Origin: Chromatiaceae bacterium
GTDB taxonomy: Bacteria; Pseudomonadota; Gammaproteobacteria; Chromatiales; Chromatiaceae
Direction of reading: 5' to 3'
Assembly (NCBI GenBank): GCA_013426805.1
Contig: JACDZG010000056.1
Location: 1 to 44,499, forward strand
Length of the DNA stretch: 44,499 bases
Shown: positions 35,825-44,466 of the stretch, piece by piece
Position numbering within the stretch: position 1 is the first letter of the stretch
Layout of the letters: each line of letters starts with the position of its first letter
The notes under the pieces: model-generated
What the model saw: only the letters and a program-made list of their open reading frames with translations
Told to the model about the DNA's origin: nothing
Database searches by the model: none
Program-made: the position numbers and the translations under genes

Positions 35825-36039
35825 TCAGCTTACTCATCTTCTTTACAAAATTCCACATTTGTTGATGCTGCCGATTCATTATTCTGTTTATATAACTTTG
35901 ATATCATTATAGAAAAATTTGTGTGCTTTACATTCTTAATTGCAGTGCTACCGGAGCATTTCGGTAAAAATTAATTGCAGTGCTACCGGAGCATTTCGGT
36001 AATAATTGAGACAGATCACCTTGCCAACCGGAAACACTG
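35825..36039 (+). promoter_or_regulatory. AT-rich control region before the GAF gene
   Basis: This 215-base stretch is strikingly AT-rich against GC-rich genes on both sides. It contains TTGATAT at 35898-35904 and two 32-base direct repeats just before the gene. The same landmarks in the same order (ACAAAATT, TGCTGCC, CGATT, TTGATAT, GCTACCGG) occur at 37200-37350 before the PA14 gene. This suggests both genes answer to the same control. Confidence 0.55.
35936..36002 (+). repeat. Two tandem 32-base repeats upstream of the GAF gene
   Basis: Identical 32-base units at 35936-35967 and 35971-36002, separated by three bases. Each contains GCAGTGCTACCGGAGCATTT and a four-pair ACCG/CGGT hairpin. 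A diverged single unit with GCGCTACCGGGGCTTTT lies at about 37329-37352, before the PA14 gene. Exact identity of the two copies implies recent duplication or a double binding site. Two copies only, with a three-base spacer, so not CRISPR. Confidence 0.8.
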
Positions 36040-37023
36040 ATGGGTAGCCTCCCAATTGCCCCCGCCCTGCCCACCGAGTTGCAGACGCTGCTGCAGATCG
36101 CCCGTACCGTCGCCCGTGGGGACGACGCCGAGTCGCGTATCCATGACATCCTGCGCCATCTCGCCGTGTCGCACGGATTGTTGCGGGGCCGGATCCTGAT
36201 CGCCGACCCGCCCGCCGGCCAGATCTACGTCCGCTATGCCCACGGGCTGACCGCGGCCGAGATGGAGCGCGGCCGTTTTAGCGTCGGCGAGGGGGTGTCC
36301 GGTCAGGTCTTTGAGACCGGCGTACCCGCGCTGGTCCCCGACGTGCATGAAGAACGCGCCTACCTGGGCCGCATTGTGCCCCGGGAGTCGCTCCCATTGG
36401 GGCCCGTCGCCTTTCTTGTCGTACCCGTCGTGCGCCATCACCTGCCGATCGGAGTGTTGGCCGCCTTGCGCCCATCCAACACGACGCGCCCGGTCCAGAG
36501 CGACCAGGCCGTAATGGAGGTCGTGGCGATGCTGATTGCGCAGATCCTGTGTGCCGCCGACGAGACCCTTCCCTGTAACTGCGCCGCCGTCACGCACGGT
36601 TCCAAGGTGGTCGCACTGCCGACTGTTCCGGTCGCCACCGCCACGGGAGTCCGGGGTGAATCGCCGCCGACGCCAGAACCGGTCGTCCGTCGCGAGGAAC
36701 TGCGTCGCCACAGTCGTGATTTGACGCTGCGCGTCGCCCGGCAACGGCATGATGAGGGCCGGCTGCACATGGCGGCCGCCCTGTATCTCAAGGTTGCGGA
36801 ATACCATCCCGGGAGCGCGGAGGCCCAAGTAGCCGCGTCCAGGCTGTTGGAGATCGTAGGCTACCACGAACGTCAGGGTAACAACCGCCTGGCGGAGGAT
36901 GTGCTCAAACGCCTGGATCGGGTGCTCGGCGAAGGCCATTCCGGCGGTGGCAACCAAGGTTCCGGGTTCGGCTCCTGGGAGGGGTTCGGCGGCTCGGGGG
37001 GGATTGGCGCGCACCCGCACTGA
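36040..37023 (+). CDS. NifA-type GAF domain protein without AAA+ or HTH domain
   Basis: 327 residues. Residues about 10-175 are a GAF domain closest in style to the sensor domain of NifA: GLLRGRILIADPPAGQIYVRYAHGL, ERGRFSVGEGVSGQVFETG and VPALVPDVHEERAYL. Instead of the sigma-54 AAA+ and Fis-type domains of NifA, there follow a linker with a CNC motif, a TPR-like helical stretch (about 215-300, with LHMAAALYLKVAEYHPGSAEAQVAASRLL) and a glycine-rich tail. It probably binds a small molecule (2-oxoglutarate in NifA) and acts through protein contact. It stands between two copies of a duplicated leader and just before the PA14/DUF1800 gene. Confidence 0.75.
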   Translation: MGSLPIAPALPTELQTLLQIARTVARGDDAESRIHDILRHLAVSHGLLRGRILIADPPAGQIYVRYAHGLTAAEMERGRFSVGEGVSGQVFETGVPALVPDVHEERAYLGRIVPRESLPLGPVAFLVVPVVRHHLPIGVLAALRPSNTTRPVQSDQAVMEVVAMLIAQILCAADETLPCNCAAVTHGSKVVALPTVPVATATGVRGESPPTPEPVVRREELRRHSRDLTLRVARQRHDEGRLHMAAALYLKVAEYHPGSAEAQVAASRLLEIVGYHERQGNNRLAEDVLKRLDRVLGEGHSGGGNQGSGFGSWEGFGGSGGIGAHPH

Positions 37024-37046
37024 AAGCGAACGAAGGCGTGGAATCG

Positions 37047-37108
37047 GGCCTTCGTCATCAACCCGGCCGCCTCACGATCTGCGCGGTTGTCGGTCCGCAC
37101 AGCGGACC
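37047..37108 (+). repeat. Dispersed-element box E with a palindromic core
   Basis: A diverged 22-base box (37047-37068, 17 of 22 to consensus, ending CCGGCC) starts 23 bases after the GAF gene stop. A perfect 7-bp hairpin follows (37092-37098 with 37102-37108, loop ACA), another palindromic core unlike those in elements A to D. No right-hand inverted box is found before the duplicated gene end at 37116. Confidence 0.5.
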
Positions 37109-37115
37109 CTACAGG

Positions 37116-37194
37116 TCTCGACTGGCATCAGGGACTGATGGCCATGGACGCGCAACGCCTGATCCCCCGGGCGGCCGCGGGTTTTCGTCAGTGA
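37116..37194 (+). pseudogene. Truncated duplicate of the 3' end of the propeller gene
   Basis: 55 bases at 37116-37170 match 35719-35773, the end of the propeller gene, with about four mismatches. They keep the frame: LDWHQGLMAMDAQRLIPR, then AAAGFRQ and a TGA at 37192-37194. No start or upstream portion exists. The sequence after it resembles the AT-rich leader that follows the intact gene. Confidence 0.8.
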
Positions 37195-37387
37195 CCCGGA
37201 AAGTTGTTGATTAAACCAAGGGGGTTTCTTCACAAAATTGCGCTTTTCTCTTGCTGCCAACCGATTTCTTCCGACGTACGCATTTGATATTCTAAGAAAT
37301 GGAACCGTGTAAGTTACACGTGAGTGACAGCGCTACCGGGGCTTTTCCGCAATCAGCCGGCAAGCCACCGTGCCCATAGGAATGACC
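37195..37387 (+). promoter_or_regulatory. Control region of the PA14/DUF1800 gene with a perfect palindrome
   Basis: This is a diverged copy of the leader before the GAF gene, including ACAAAATT (37233-37240), TTGATAT (37284-37290) and a GCTACCGG unit (37331-37338). CGTGTAA-G-TTACACG at 37306-37320 is a perfect 7-bp inverted repeat with a one-base centre, an operator-like site. AGGA at 37377-37380 is the ribosome-binding site for ATG 37388. Confidence 0.5.
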
Positions 37388-40300
37388 ATGTCAGAAACGG
37401 CGACGATGTCCGGATTGATCCGACGGCTGGGCGGTCTCGCCTGCCTCCTGTTGCTGGCCTTGAGCACCGCCGGTGCGATGGTGTCGGCAGATCCGGGGGC
37501 GGGGGCGGTTGCCTTCACCTACTACCAGGGTCAGTGGTCACGACTGCCCGATTTCGACTTGGAGACGCCGGCAGGCTCCGGCCTGGCGGCCGGCTTCGTC
37601 CTGGGGCCGATCCCCCTGACCCAGGACTTCGCGGTCCGCTACCAGGGGTTCATCGACGTTCCGAGCGCCGGGGAATACCGCTTCTACACGCGTTCCGACG
37701 ACGGCAGTGCCCTGTCGATCGACGGCGTGCGGGTGGTGGACAACGACGGCCTGCACGCTGACCAGATCCGCTGGGGCAACGTGACCCTGGGGGCCGGGCG
37801 GCACGCCATCGCGGTCGACTTCTTCCAGCGGGGCGGCAACCAGATCCTGGAGGTGGGCTGGCAGGACCCGGCCGGCCTGATCGCACCGCTCGACCCCGCG
37901 CGCCTCGCCGTCGATCCGGAGGCGCTTCCCGCCCCACTGGCGCCGGATCTGCCCGCCGGCACCGAACGTATCCCCGGTGTCGCCTATGATTACTTCGAGG
38001 GCGACTGGTCCCGGCTCCCCGACTTCACCAGCCTCGAGCCGGTGTTCGTGGGTTCCGCACCCGATTTCGACCTTAATGAACGCCTGCGGCCCGACCGGTT
38101 CGCGTTCCGGTTCCAGGGTTGGCTGGAGGTCCCCGAGGACGGCATCTACACCTTTTTTACCGCCTCGGACGACGGCAGCGCACTCAGCATCGGCGATCGG
38201 CGCATCGTCGACAACGACGGACTTCACGGCCACCAGGAGCGCTCGGGCACGGTGCTGCTCCAGGCCGGTTGGCATCGGATCACGGTCGACTTTTTCGAAA
38301 AATCGGGCGGCGAGACACTGCTCGTCAGTTGGTCCGGCCCAGGCCTGGCCAAGACCCGCATCCCGGTCGCTGCACTCAGCCACAGCCTTGACATGCTCCC
38401 CCCGCTCAAGGCACCCGATGTCCCCTCCGGGGCGCTGAACCCGGGCCTCGCCTACCGCTGGTACGCGGGTGACTGGTTGGCACTGCCCGACTTCGACAAT
38501 CTGGTGCCCGACCTCCAGGGGATCAGCGCCGGATTCGACCTGAACGCGTCCCCCCTGGCCGATCGCTTCGGCTTCAGTTTCCGCGGCTACCTGAACGTTC
38601 CCGCCAACGGGGTCTACCGCTTCTATACGACCTCGGACGCCGGCAGCGCCCTGCATATCGGTGATCGGAAGGTGGTGGATAACAACGGACTGTGGAGCCC
38701 GCGCACGGCCTTCGGCACGATCGCCCTCGCGGCCGGTGTCCACGCCATCAGGGTCGATTTCTTCGAGACCTGGGGCGGCCAGACCCTGACCGTGGAATAC
38801 CGCACCCCGGATGGTCAACGCCGCACCCTGCCGCCGGACGCACTCTTCCATACCGCTGATCAGCTCCCGGCGCTACGCGAGCCGCCCGCGGTCCCGTCCG
38901 GGCGATCGGCGGGGCTGGCCTATGCCTATTACGAGGGCGATTGGGCCAACCTGGACGCGATGCTGGCGGCCAGCCCCCGCGCCCATGGCGTTACCCCCGC
39001 GTTCAGCCTGGACCCGCGCGCCCGCAACGACCGGTTCGGCTTCGTCTACTCGGGCTGGATCGACCTGACGGAGGACGGCCCCTACCGCTTCTGGAGCGCG
39101 TCCGACGACGGCAGCCGGGTGTGGATCGACGATACCCTGGTGGTGGATAACGACGGCCCGCACGCCCTGCGGCTCGCCTACGGCAGCATCGGGCTCAAGG
39201 CCGGGCTGCACCGGATCCGCGTCGCTTTTTTCGAAAGCACGGGGGACGAGGTCCTGCAGGTGGGCTACCGCACGCCAGGCGGCAACCAGAGCGAACTCGC
39301 CCCGGCCATCCTCAGCCACACCGCCGATCAGCTCCCGGCCCTGACCGCCGCCCAGCCCCTGCCGGCCACGGCACGCCCCGGGCTCGCCTGGCGCTACTAC
39401 GAGGGCAGTTGGGACCGCCTGCCCGATTTCAGCGCCATCGCGCCGGCCGGGCTGGGCCTCAGCTCCGGCATCAGCCTGGCAACGGCCGCCGGGAGAGACC
39501 GCTACGGCTTACGCTTCACCGGCTGGCTCCAGGTGCCTGCCGACGGCTTCTACGATCTTTACACCAATTCGGACGAAGGCAGCCGGTTGTGGATCGGTGA
39601 CCGGCTGGTGGTGGACAACGACGGACTCCACGCGGCGCGGGACGCCGTGGGCAATATCGGGCTCGCGGCCGGCTGGCACCCCATCCGCATCGAGTACTTC
39701 GACCGCTGGGGCGATGATAGCCTGGCGGTGAGTTGGCGCGGCCCGGGGAGCGGGCGCACCCCCATCCCCGCCGGCGCATTCGCCGTGGACCCGACGGACC
39801 TGCCGCCGCTGGAGGCCCCCGACGCGGCACGCGACCATCTGATCGGCGGGATCGACTACGCGTATTTCGAGGGCAACTGGTCGGTCCTGCCGGACTTCGC
39901 GGCGCTCACCCCGACCGCCCGCGGCCAGGTCGCCGGCTTCAGCCTCGCACCGCGCCGCAAGGACGACTATTTCGCCTTCCGCTTCAGCGGCTACATCGAC
40001 ATCCCCGAGTACGGTGTCTACACCTTCTACACCACCTCGGACGACGGCAGCCGGCTGTCCATCGGCGGCCAGGTCGTGGTGAACAACGACGGTCTGCATG
40101 GCGCCCGCGAGGCCACGGGGCGCATCGCCCTGGAGCGCGGCCGCCATGCCATCACCCTCGACTATTTCGAACGCACCGGCGACGCGATCCTGAGCGTCGC
40201 CTATGCCGGACCCCGGTTCGCCAAACAGCCGATCCTGGCTGGCGACCTGTTCCGGCTCGATCCGGTCTGGAACGGCGACCCGGGCGATCCGGGCCCCCCC

Positions 40301-42154
40301 GAGGGTCCAAGCGATCCGGCCGCCAATCGCGCACCCTTGCCGACTCCCGATAGCGCCGCGACCGGCATCGGCGCCGGTCAGAGCGTCGCGCTGAACGTGC
40401 TCGCCAACGACACCGATCCGGACGGCGACCACCTGGCCCTGGCCGGGATCAGCGCCGCCGGTGCGGCCGGTGCCGCGCTGGTGGACCCCAACAGCGGTCA
40501 ACTGCGCTACTTCCCGCCGCTCGGTTTCGTGGGCCAGGACCTGGTGCGCTATGCGGTCTCCGACCGCCGCGGTCAGACCGCCTGGGGCGAGGTCAGGATC
40601 AGCGTCGGTGCGGGCCAGACGCCGCTACTCGGCGCCGCGGAGGCGGTACGGCTGCTCACGCAGGCGACCTTTGGCCCCGCGAAAGCGGAGATCGCGGAGC
40701 TGATGGTCCAGGGGCCGGAGGCCTGGATCGACGCCCAACTTGCCCTGCCTGCCAGTACCCACGCGAGCGCCGTCGCGGCCATGGCCGGCGCTCCCCAGCG
40801 GCCGGGCAACCGCGACCTGCGGCTGCGCGCCTGGCTGGACCGGGCGCTGACCGCCCCCGATCAACTGCGCCAGCGGGTCGCCTTTGCGCTCTCGCAGATT
40901 CTGGTGATCTCCGACCAGGGCAACGATCTGGCCACCAGCGACGGCGCCTTCGGCGCGGTGGACTATTACGACCTGCTGGTGGAAGGCGCCTTCGGCAACT
41001 ACCGCGATCTGCTCGAGCGGGTGACCCTGCACCCGGCCATGGGACTTTTCCTCAACATGGCCGGCAACCGCAAGGCCGACCCGCTGCTGGGGACGGTTCC
41101 GGACGAGAACTATGCCCGCGAGATCCTCCAGCTCTTCTCACTCGGTCTGTGGCAGCTCGGACCGGACGGACAGCGCGTCCTGGACGCTGCGGGCCAGCCG
41201 CGGCCCACCTACACGCAGACGCAAGTGATGGAGTTCGCCAAAGTCTTCACCGGCTGGGACTTCGCCGCCGCCGCGGGACCCGACCGCTACCGCCTGCCGC
41301 TGCGGTTCGATCCGGCGCTGCACGAGGACGGACCCAAGATCCTACTCGGCGGCGTGCTGCTGCCCGCGGGACAGGGAGGACCGGCGGACCTCGCCCAGAC
41401 CCTGGACAACATCACGGCGCATCCGAACCTGGCCCCCTTCATCGTGCGCCAGCTCATCCAGCGCCTGGTGACCAGCAATCCAAGCCCCGCGTATATCGCA
41501 CGGGCCGCCGCGGCCTTCAGCGACAACGGGCTCGCGCTGGGGGCGGCCGTGCGGGCCATCCTGCTCGACCCCGAGGCCCGGACCGCTGAACCCGACCCGC
41601 TGGCGGCCCTGGCGGTGCTCCCGGGACCAGCCTTCGGCAAGGTCCGCGAACCCTTGCTCCAGCTGACCGCCCTGTGGCGGGGGCTGGGCCTGGACGCGCC
41701 GACCGCCTGGCAAGCCCTCGCCGCGCTCCAGGCGCAACTGGGCCAGGCGCCCCTGGCGGCCCCCTCGGTGTTCAACTTCTTCAAGCCGGACTACCAGCAC
41801 CCGGGCCAGGTGAGCGAACTGGGGCTCTATGCGCCGGAGCTCGAACTGATCAATGAGCGCCAGGTCACCGGTTCGGGCGCGCTGATCGACGACTGGACCC
41901 TGGGCGGGATCGACGGCTATGACCTCACCCAGGAGCTCGCCGTGGCCAACGCGGGGGCCGACAAGCTGCTCGATCACCTGGACTTGCTGTTGCGCGGCGG
42001 ACGGATGAGCGCGGCCATGCGTCAGATCCTCCGGGAGGAGGTCCTCACCTGGACCGGGGAGGCGGCCGGGGTCGGCAACACGGAGCGTCTCACCCCGGCC
42101 ATGGGAGCCATCTTCCTCATTCTGACCTCCCCCGAATTCCTGATCCAGGAGTAA
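37388..42154 (+). CDS. Secreted protein with six PA14 modules, Ig-like domain and DUF1800
   Basis: 1588 residues from ATG 37388 (AGGA at seven bases; GTG 37370 possible). A Sec signal (LGGLACLLLLALSTAGAMVSA) comes first. Six PA14 modules start at residues 43, 200, 356, 512, 668 and 824, each with a variant of YYEGDWSRLPDF, FxFxGWLxVPxDGxYxFYTxSDDGS, VVDNDGLH and HxIxVDFFE. PA14 domains commonly bind carbohydrate. A cadherin/Ig-like domain (about 981-1078; LNVLANDTDPDGDHL) leads to DUF1800 (about 1079-1588; AVRLLTQATFGPAKAEI, ENYAREILQLFSLGLWQL, VFTGWDF). A DUF1501 gene follows six bases later, the usual partner. Function of the pair is unknown; surface location is likely. Confidence 0.88.
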   Translation: MSETATMSGLIRRLGGLACLLLLALSTAGAMVSADPGAGAVAFTYYQGQWSRLPDFDLETPAGSGLAAGFVLGPIPLTQDFAVRYQGFIDVPSAGEYRFYTRSDDGSALSIDGVRVVDNDGLHADQIRWGNVTLGAGRHAIAVDFFQRGGNQILEVGWQDPAGLIAPLDPARLAVDPEALPAPLAPDLPAGTERIPGVAYDYFEGDWSRLPDFTSLEPVFVGSAPDFDLNERLRPDRFAFRFQGWLEVPEDGIYTFFTASDDGSALSIGDRRIVDNDGLHGHQERSGTVLLQAGWHRITVDFFEKSGGETLLVSWSGPGLAKTRIPVAALSHSLDMLPPLKAPDVPSGALNPGLAYRWYAGDWLALPDFDNLVPDLQGISAGFDLNASPLADRFGFSFRGYLNVPANGVYRFYTTSDAGSALHIGDRKVVDNNGLWSPRTAFGTIALAAGVHAIRVDFFETWGGQTLTVEYRTPDGQRRTLPPDALFHTADQLPALREPPAVPSGRSAGLAYAYYEGDWANLDAMLAASPRAHGVTPAFSLDPRARNDRFGFVYSGWIDLTEDGPYRFWSASDDGSRVWIDDTLVVDNDGPHALRLAYGSIGLKAGLHRIRVAFFESTGDEVLQVGYRTPGGNQSELAPAILSHTADQLPALTAAQPLPATARPGLAWRYYEGSWDRLPDFSAIAPAGLGLSSGISLATAAGRDRYGLRFTGWLQVPADGFYDLYTNSDEGSRLWIGDRLVVDNDGLHAARDAVGNIGLAAGWHPIRIEYFDRWGDDSLAVSWRGPGSGRTPIPAGAFAVDPTDLPPLEAPDAARDHLIGGIDYAYFEGNWSVLPDFAALTPTARGQVAGFSLAPRRKDDYFAFRFSGYIDIPEYGVYTFYTTSDDGSRLSIGGQVVVNNDGLHGAREATGRIALERGRHAITLDYFERTGDAILSVAYAGPRFAKQPILAGDLFRLDPVWNGDPGDPGPPEGPSDPAANRAPLPTPDSAATGIGAGQSVALNVLANDTDPDGDHLALAGISAAGAAGAALVDPNSGQLRYFPPLGFVGQDLVRYAVSDRRGQTAWGEVRISVGAGQTPLLGAAEAVRLLTQATFGPAKAEIAELMVQGPEAWIDAQLALPASTHASAVAAMAGAPQRPGNRDLRLRAWLDRALTAPDQLRQRVAFALSQILVISDQGNDLATSDGAFGAVDYYDLLVEGAFGNYRDLLERVTLHPAMGLFLNMAGNRKADPLLGTVPDENYAREILQLFSLGLWQLGPDGQRVLDAAGQPRPTYTQTQVMEFAKVFTGWDFAAAAGPDRYRLPLRFDPALHEDGPKILLGGVLLPAGQGGPADLAQTLDNITAHPNLAPFIVRQLIQRLVTSNPSPAYIARAAAAFSDNGLALGAAVRAILLDPEARTAEPDPLAALAVLPGPAFGKVREPLLQLTALWRGLGLDAPTAWQALAALQAQLGQAPLAAPSVFNFFKPDYQHPGQVSELGLYAPELELINERQVTGSGALIDDWTLGGIDGYDLTQELAVANAGADKLLDHLDLLLRGGRMSAAMRQILREEVLTWTGEAAGVGNTERLTPAMGAIFLILTSPEFLIQE

Positions 42155-42160
42155 TACGCC

Positions 42161-43552
42161 ATGAGCAACCTGAAGAATCGGTCACGCCGACGCTTCCTGC
42201 GCCGACTGGGAGTGCTGGGCGGGGTCGGCGGTGCCGCCTCCGCCTGCGGTCTGCTCGACCTCACCCGGCTCGCCGCCGCGGCCACGGGCGCCGGCGACTA
42301 CAAGGCGATGGTCTGCATCTACCTCAATGGAGGAAATGACTCGTTCAACTGTTTGGCCCCCAGCGACGCGGCGGGGTACGACACCTATGCCCGGGCCAGA
42401 CGGGATCTCGCCATTGCGCGCAACGCCTTGCTCCCGCTGGTGGATCCGCAGCACGGCGACCCCCAGGGCCGGACCTTCGGCCTCAATCCAGCCCTGTCGG
42501 CTCTGCACGACCTCTACGCGCAGGAGCGGCTCGCCCTGACCCTCAATGTGGGACCGCTCGTGCATCCCCTGACCCGACAGCAATTCCGTAACGGCTCGGT
42601 GCCGCATCCGCCGGGACTCGAGTCGCACGCGGATCAGCAGTTCCAGACCCAGACCTGCGGCATCTTCAGCACCGACATGGGCTGGACGGGCTGGCACGGG
42701 CGGCTCGCCGACCTGCTGGAGGCCGGCAACGGTGGGCTTTCCACCTTCGCCAACATCTCGCTGACCGGCGGCAATACCATCCAGACGGGTCAGCGGATCC
42801 TGCCTTACGCGGTCGATCCCCAGGGCACCATGGCCGCCCCCATCAGCCGCCACGTGGGGACGGACCTGCAGAACCGGCTGCGCAACGGGGTGGAGCGCCT
42901 GCTCTTCGCCTCGCCACATGTTCTCGCCACCGCCTACGGCGAGGTCAAACAGCGCGCTCTGGAGGCCAATGAAGCCCTGGCCGCGGCACTCGCCGGTACG
43001 CCGGCCCCCGCGGGCTTCCCCGACACCGGTCTGGGCCGCCAACTCCAGGGCGTGGCCCGGATCATGACCGTGGCACCCGCCATGGGCATCCAGCGCCAGA
43101 CCTTCTACTGTGCCATGGGCGGCTTCGATACCCACTCCGAGCAGTCGCAGAGCCACCCCCAACTGCTCCGGACCCTGGCCGAGGCCATGGCGGCCTTCTA
43201 CCGCTGGACGGTCGGCGTCGGACTGGCCGCGGGCGTCACCACCTTCACCGCCTCCGAATTCGGGCGCACCTTCGCGATGAACGGCAGCGGGGGCACCGAC
43301 CACGCCTGGGGCGGCAACCAGTTCGTCCTGGGCGGGGCGGTGCGCGGCGGCCTGTACGGCAGCTTCCCGGACCTGACCCTGGGCGGCGACGACGACATGG
43401 GCGCCCAGGGACGCTTCATCCCCACCACCGCGGTGGACCAGATCGCCTCCACCCTGGCCCTGTGGTTCGGCGTGAACCGCTCGGAACTCGCCTATATCAC
43501 TCCCAACATCGGGCACTTCGGCACCGACGATCTGGGGTTCATGGCCATCTGA
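42161..43552 (+). CDS. Tat-exported DUF1501 protein
   Basis: 463 residues. A twin-arginine signal (SRRRFLRRLGVLGGVGGAAS) means folded export, perhaps with a bound metal. The body shows DUF1501 hallmarks, a family with an alkaline-phosphatase/sulfatase-like fold: MVCIYLNGGNDSFNCLAPSD, LNPALSALHDLYAQERLAL, GGFDTHSEQSQSHPQLL, TASEFGRTF and GTDHAWGGNQFVLGG. The Asp and His residues in these motifs are candidate metal ligands. It is encoded six bases after the DUF1800 gene; GGAG of its ribosome-binding site lies inside that gene's last codons. Probably co-secreted with DUF1800 by a different route. Confidence 0.9.
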   Translation: MSNLKNRSRRRFLRRLGVLGGVGGAASACGLLDLTRLAAAATGAGDYKAMVCIYLNGGNDSFNCLAPSDAAGYDTYARARRDLAIARNALLPLVDPQHGDPQGRTFGLNPALSALHDLYAQERLALTLNVGPLVHPLTRQQFRNGSVPHPPGLESHADQQFQTQTCGIFSTDMGWTGWHGRLADLLEAGNGGLSTFANISLTGGNTIQTGQRILPYAVDPQGTMAAPISRHVGTDLQNRLRNGVERLLFASPHVLATAYGEVKQRALEANEALAAALAGTPAPAGFPDTGLGRQLQGVARIMTVAPAMGIQRQTFYCAMGGFDTHSEQSQSHPQLLRTLAEAMAAFYRWTVGVGLAAGVTTFTASEFGRTFAMNGSGGTDHAWGGNQFVLGGAVRGGLYGSFPDLTLGGDDDMGAQGRFIPTTAVDQIASTLALWFGVNRSELAYITPNIGHFGTDDLGFMAI

Positions 43553-43564
43553 GCCCGACGCCCT

Positions 43565-44455
43565 GGCCGGCCGGGACGGTTCAGCCCGGCGGTCGCGTGC
43601 CCGGGAAGCGCCGCCATCGGTGCCTTGCTCAGCGCCCGTTTTGTCGCGCTGCTCGAACACCTGGGGCTGAGCGGTCCACAACGGGCGCTGATCGTTGGCG
43701 CCATCATTGGGCGCATGGCCGTGCCGGGCTCGGAACGGGCGACCCACCGCTGGCTGAGTGCGCGCAGCGCGTTGGGGGAATTGCTGGAGGTCGATTTCGC
43801 GACCCTCCCCCTGGCACCGTTCTACCGCGCGGCGGACCTGCTGATGCGGCACCGGACGGTGATCGAGCAGACGGTTTTTACGCGCGTCAGTGACCTGTTC
43901 GGGCTGGACTGGACGGCATGCTGCAGGGCTTGGGGGCGCCGCGCGGCGCCTTGGTGGTGATGGATGCCGGGATTGCCACCATGGGGAACCTGCGGTGGCT
44001 GCGCACCCAAGGCTATCGCTACCTGGTGGTCAGCCGCGAGCGCCAGCGCCAGTTCGATGCCACTGCGGCCACGGCGCTGACGACGGCCAGTGGTGAGGCG
44101 CTGGCCATCCAACGGGTGCTCGACGCCGACGGTGAGGAGGTGCGGCTGTACTGTTTCTCCGAATGCCGGGCCGGCAAGGAGCAGGGGATCTCCGAGCGCT
44201 TCACCCAGCGCTTCGAAACCGACTTGCAAGCCGGTGCTGGCCTATCAATTCGTGCAACTAATCCGTCGCCGCTTGCGCGCGCACGGCATCAGCGAACGCT
44301 GGTCGACCCTGCGCGACATCCTCGCCGGCCAGTGCCGGGTGACCGCCACCTTCCGCCGGGCGGACGGGCGCACCCTGCATGTGCGCAAGGCGACCCGCGC
44401 CGAGCCGGCGCAGTTGGCGATCATCCAGGCGCTGGGCAGCGATCATCTAACGTAA
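43565..44455 (+). pseudogene. Decayed IS1634-family transposase
   Basis: Three blocks of one transposase survive in shifting frames. The N-terminal block (about 43620-43905) has WLSARSALGELLEVDF, PFYRAADLLMRHRTVIEQ and FTRVSDLFGLD. The middle block (43907-44230) has GMLQGLGAPRGALVVMDAGI, GYRYLVVSRER and RAGKEQGISERF. The C-terminal block (about 44231-44455) has LAYQFVQLIRRRLRAHGI and VTATFRRADGRTLHVRKAT. The joints remove the segment with the first catalytic Asp and the one with the catalytic Glu, so it cannot be active. The 5' end is truncated near the DUF1501 gene. Confidence 0.8.
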
Positions 44456-44466
44456 GGTGATTTCCG
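44453..44466 (+). repeat. Probable right end of the decayed IS
   Basis: TAAGGTGATTTCCG directly at the transposase stop codon is the exact reverse complement of 1513-1526. This suggests a terminal inverted repeat shared with the solo ends at the left of the window. Confidence 0.45.

Noticed and set aside
35936-36002. Possible minimal CRISPR array
   Set aside because: Only two units with a three-base spacer, and no cas genes.
37324-37761. A 145-codon frame at the start of the PA14 gene
   Set aside because: Out-of-frame shadow of the signal peptide and first PA14 module.
42182-43852. A 556-codon minus-strand frame opposite DUF1501
   Set aside because: Shadow of the DUF1501 gene; composition is Gly/Ala/Arg/His-rich without domains.
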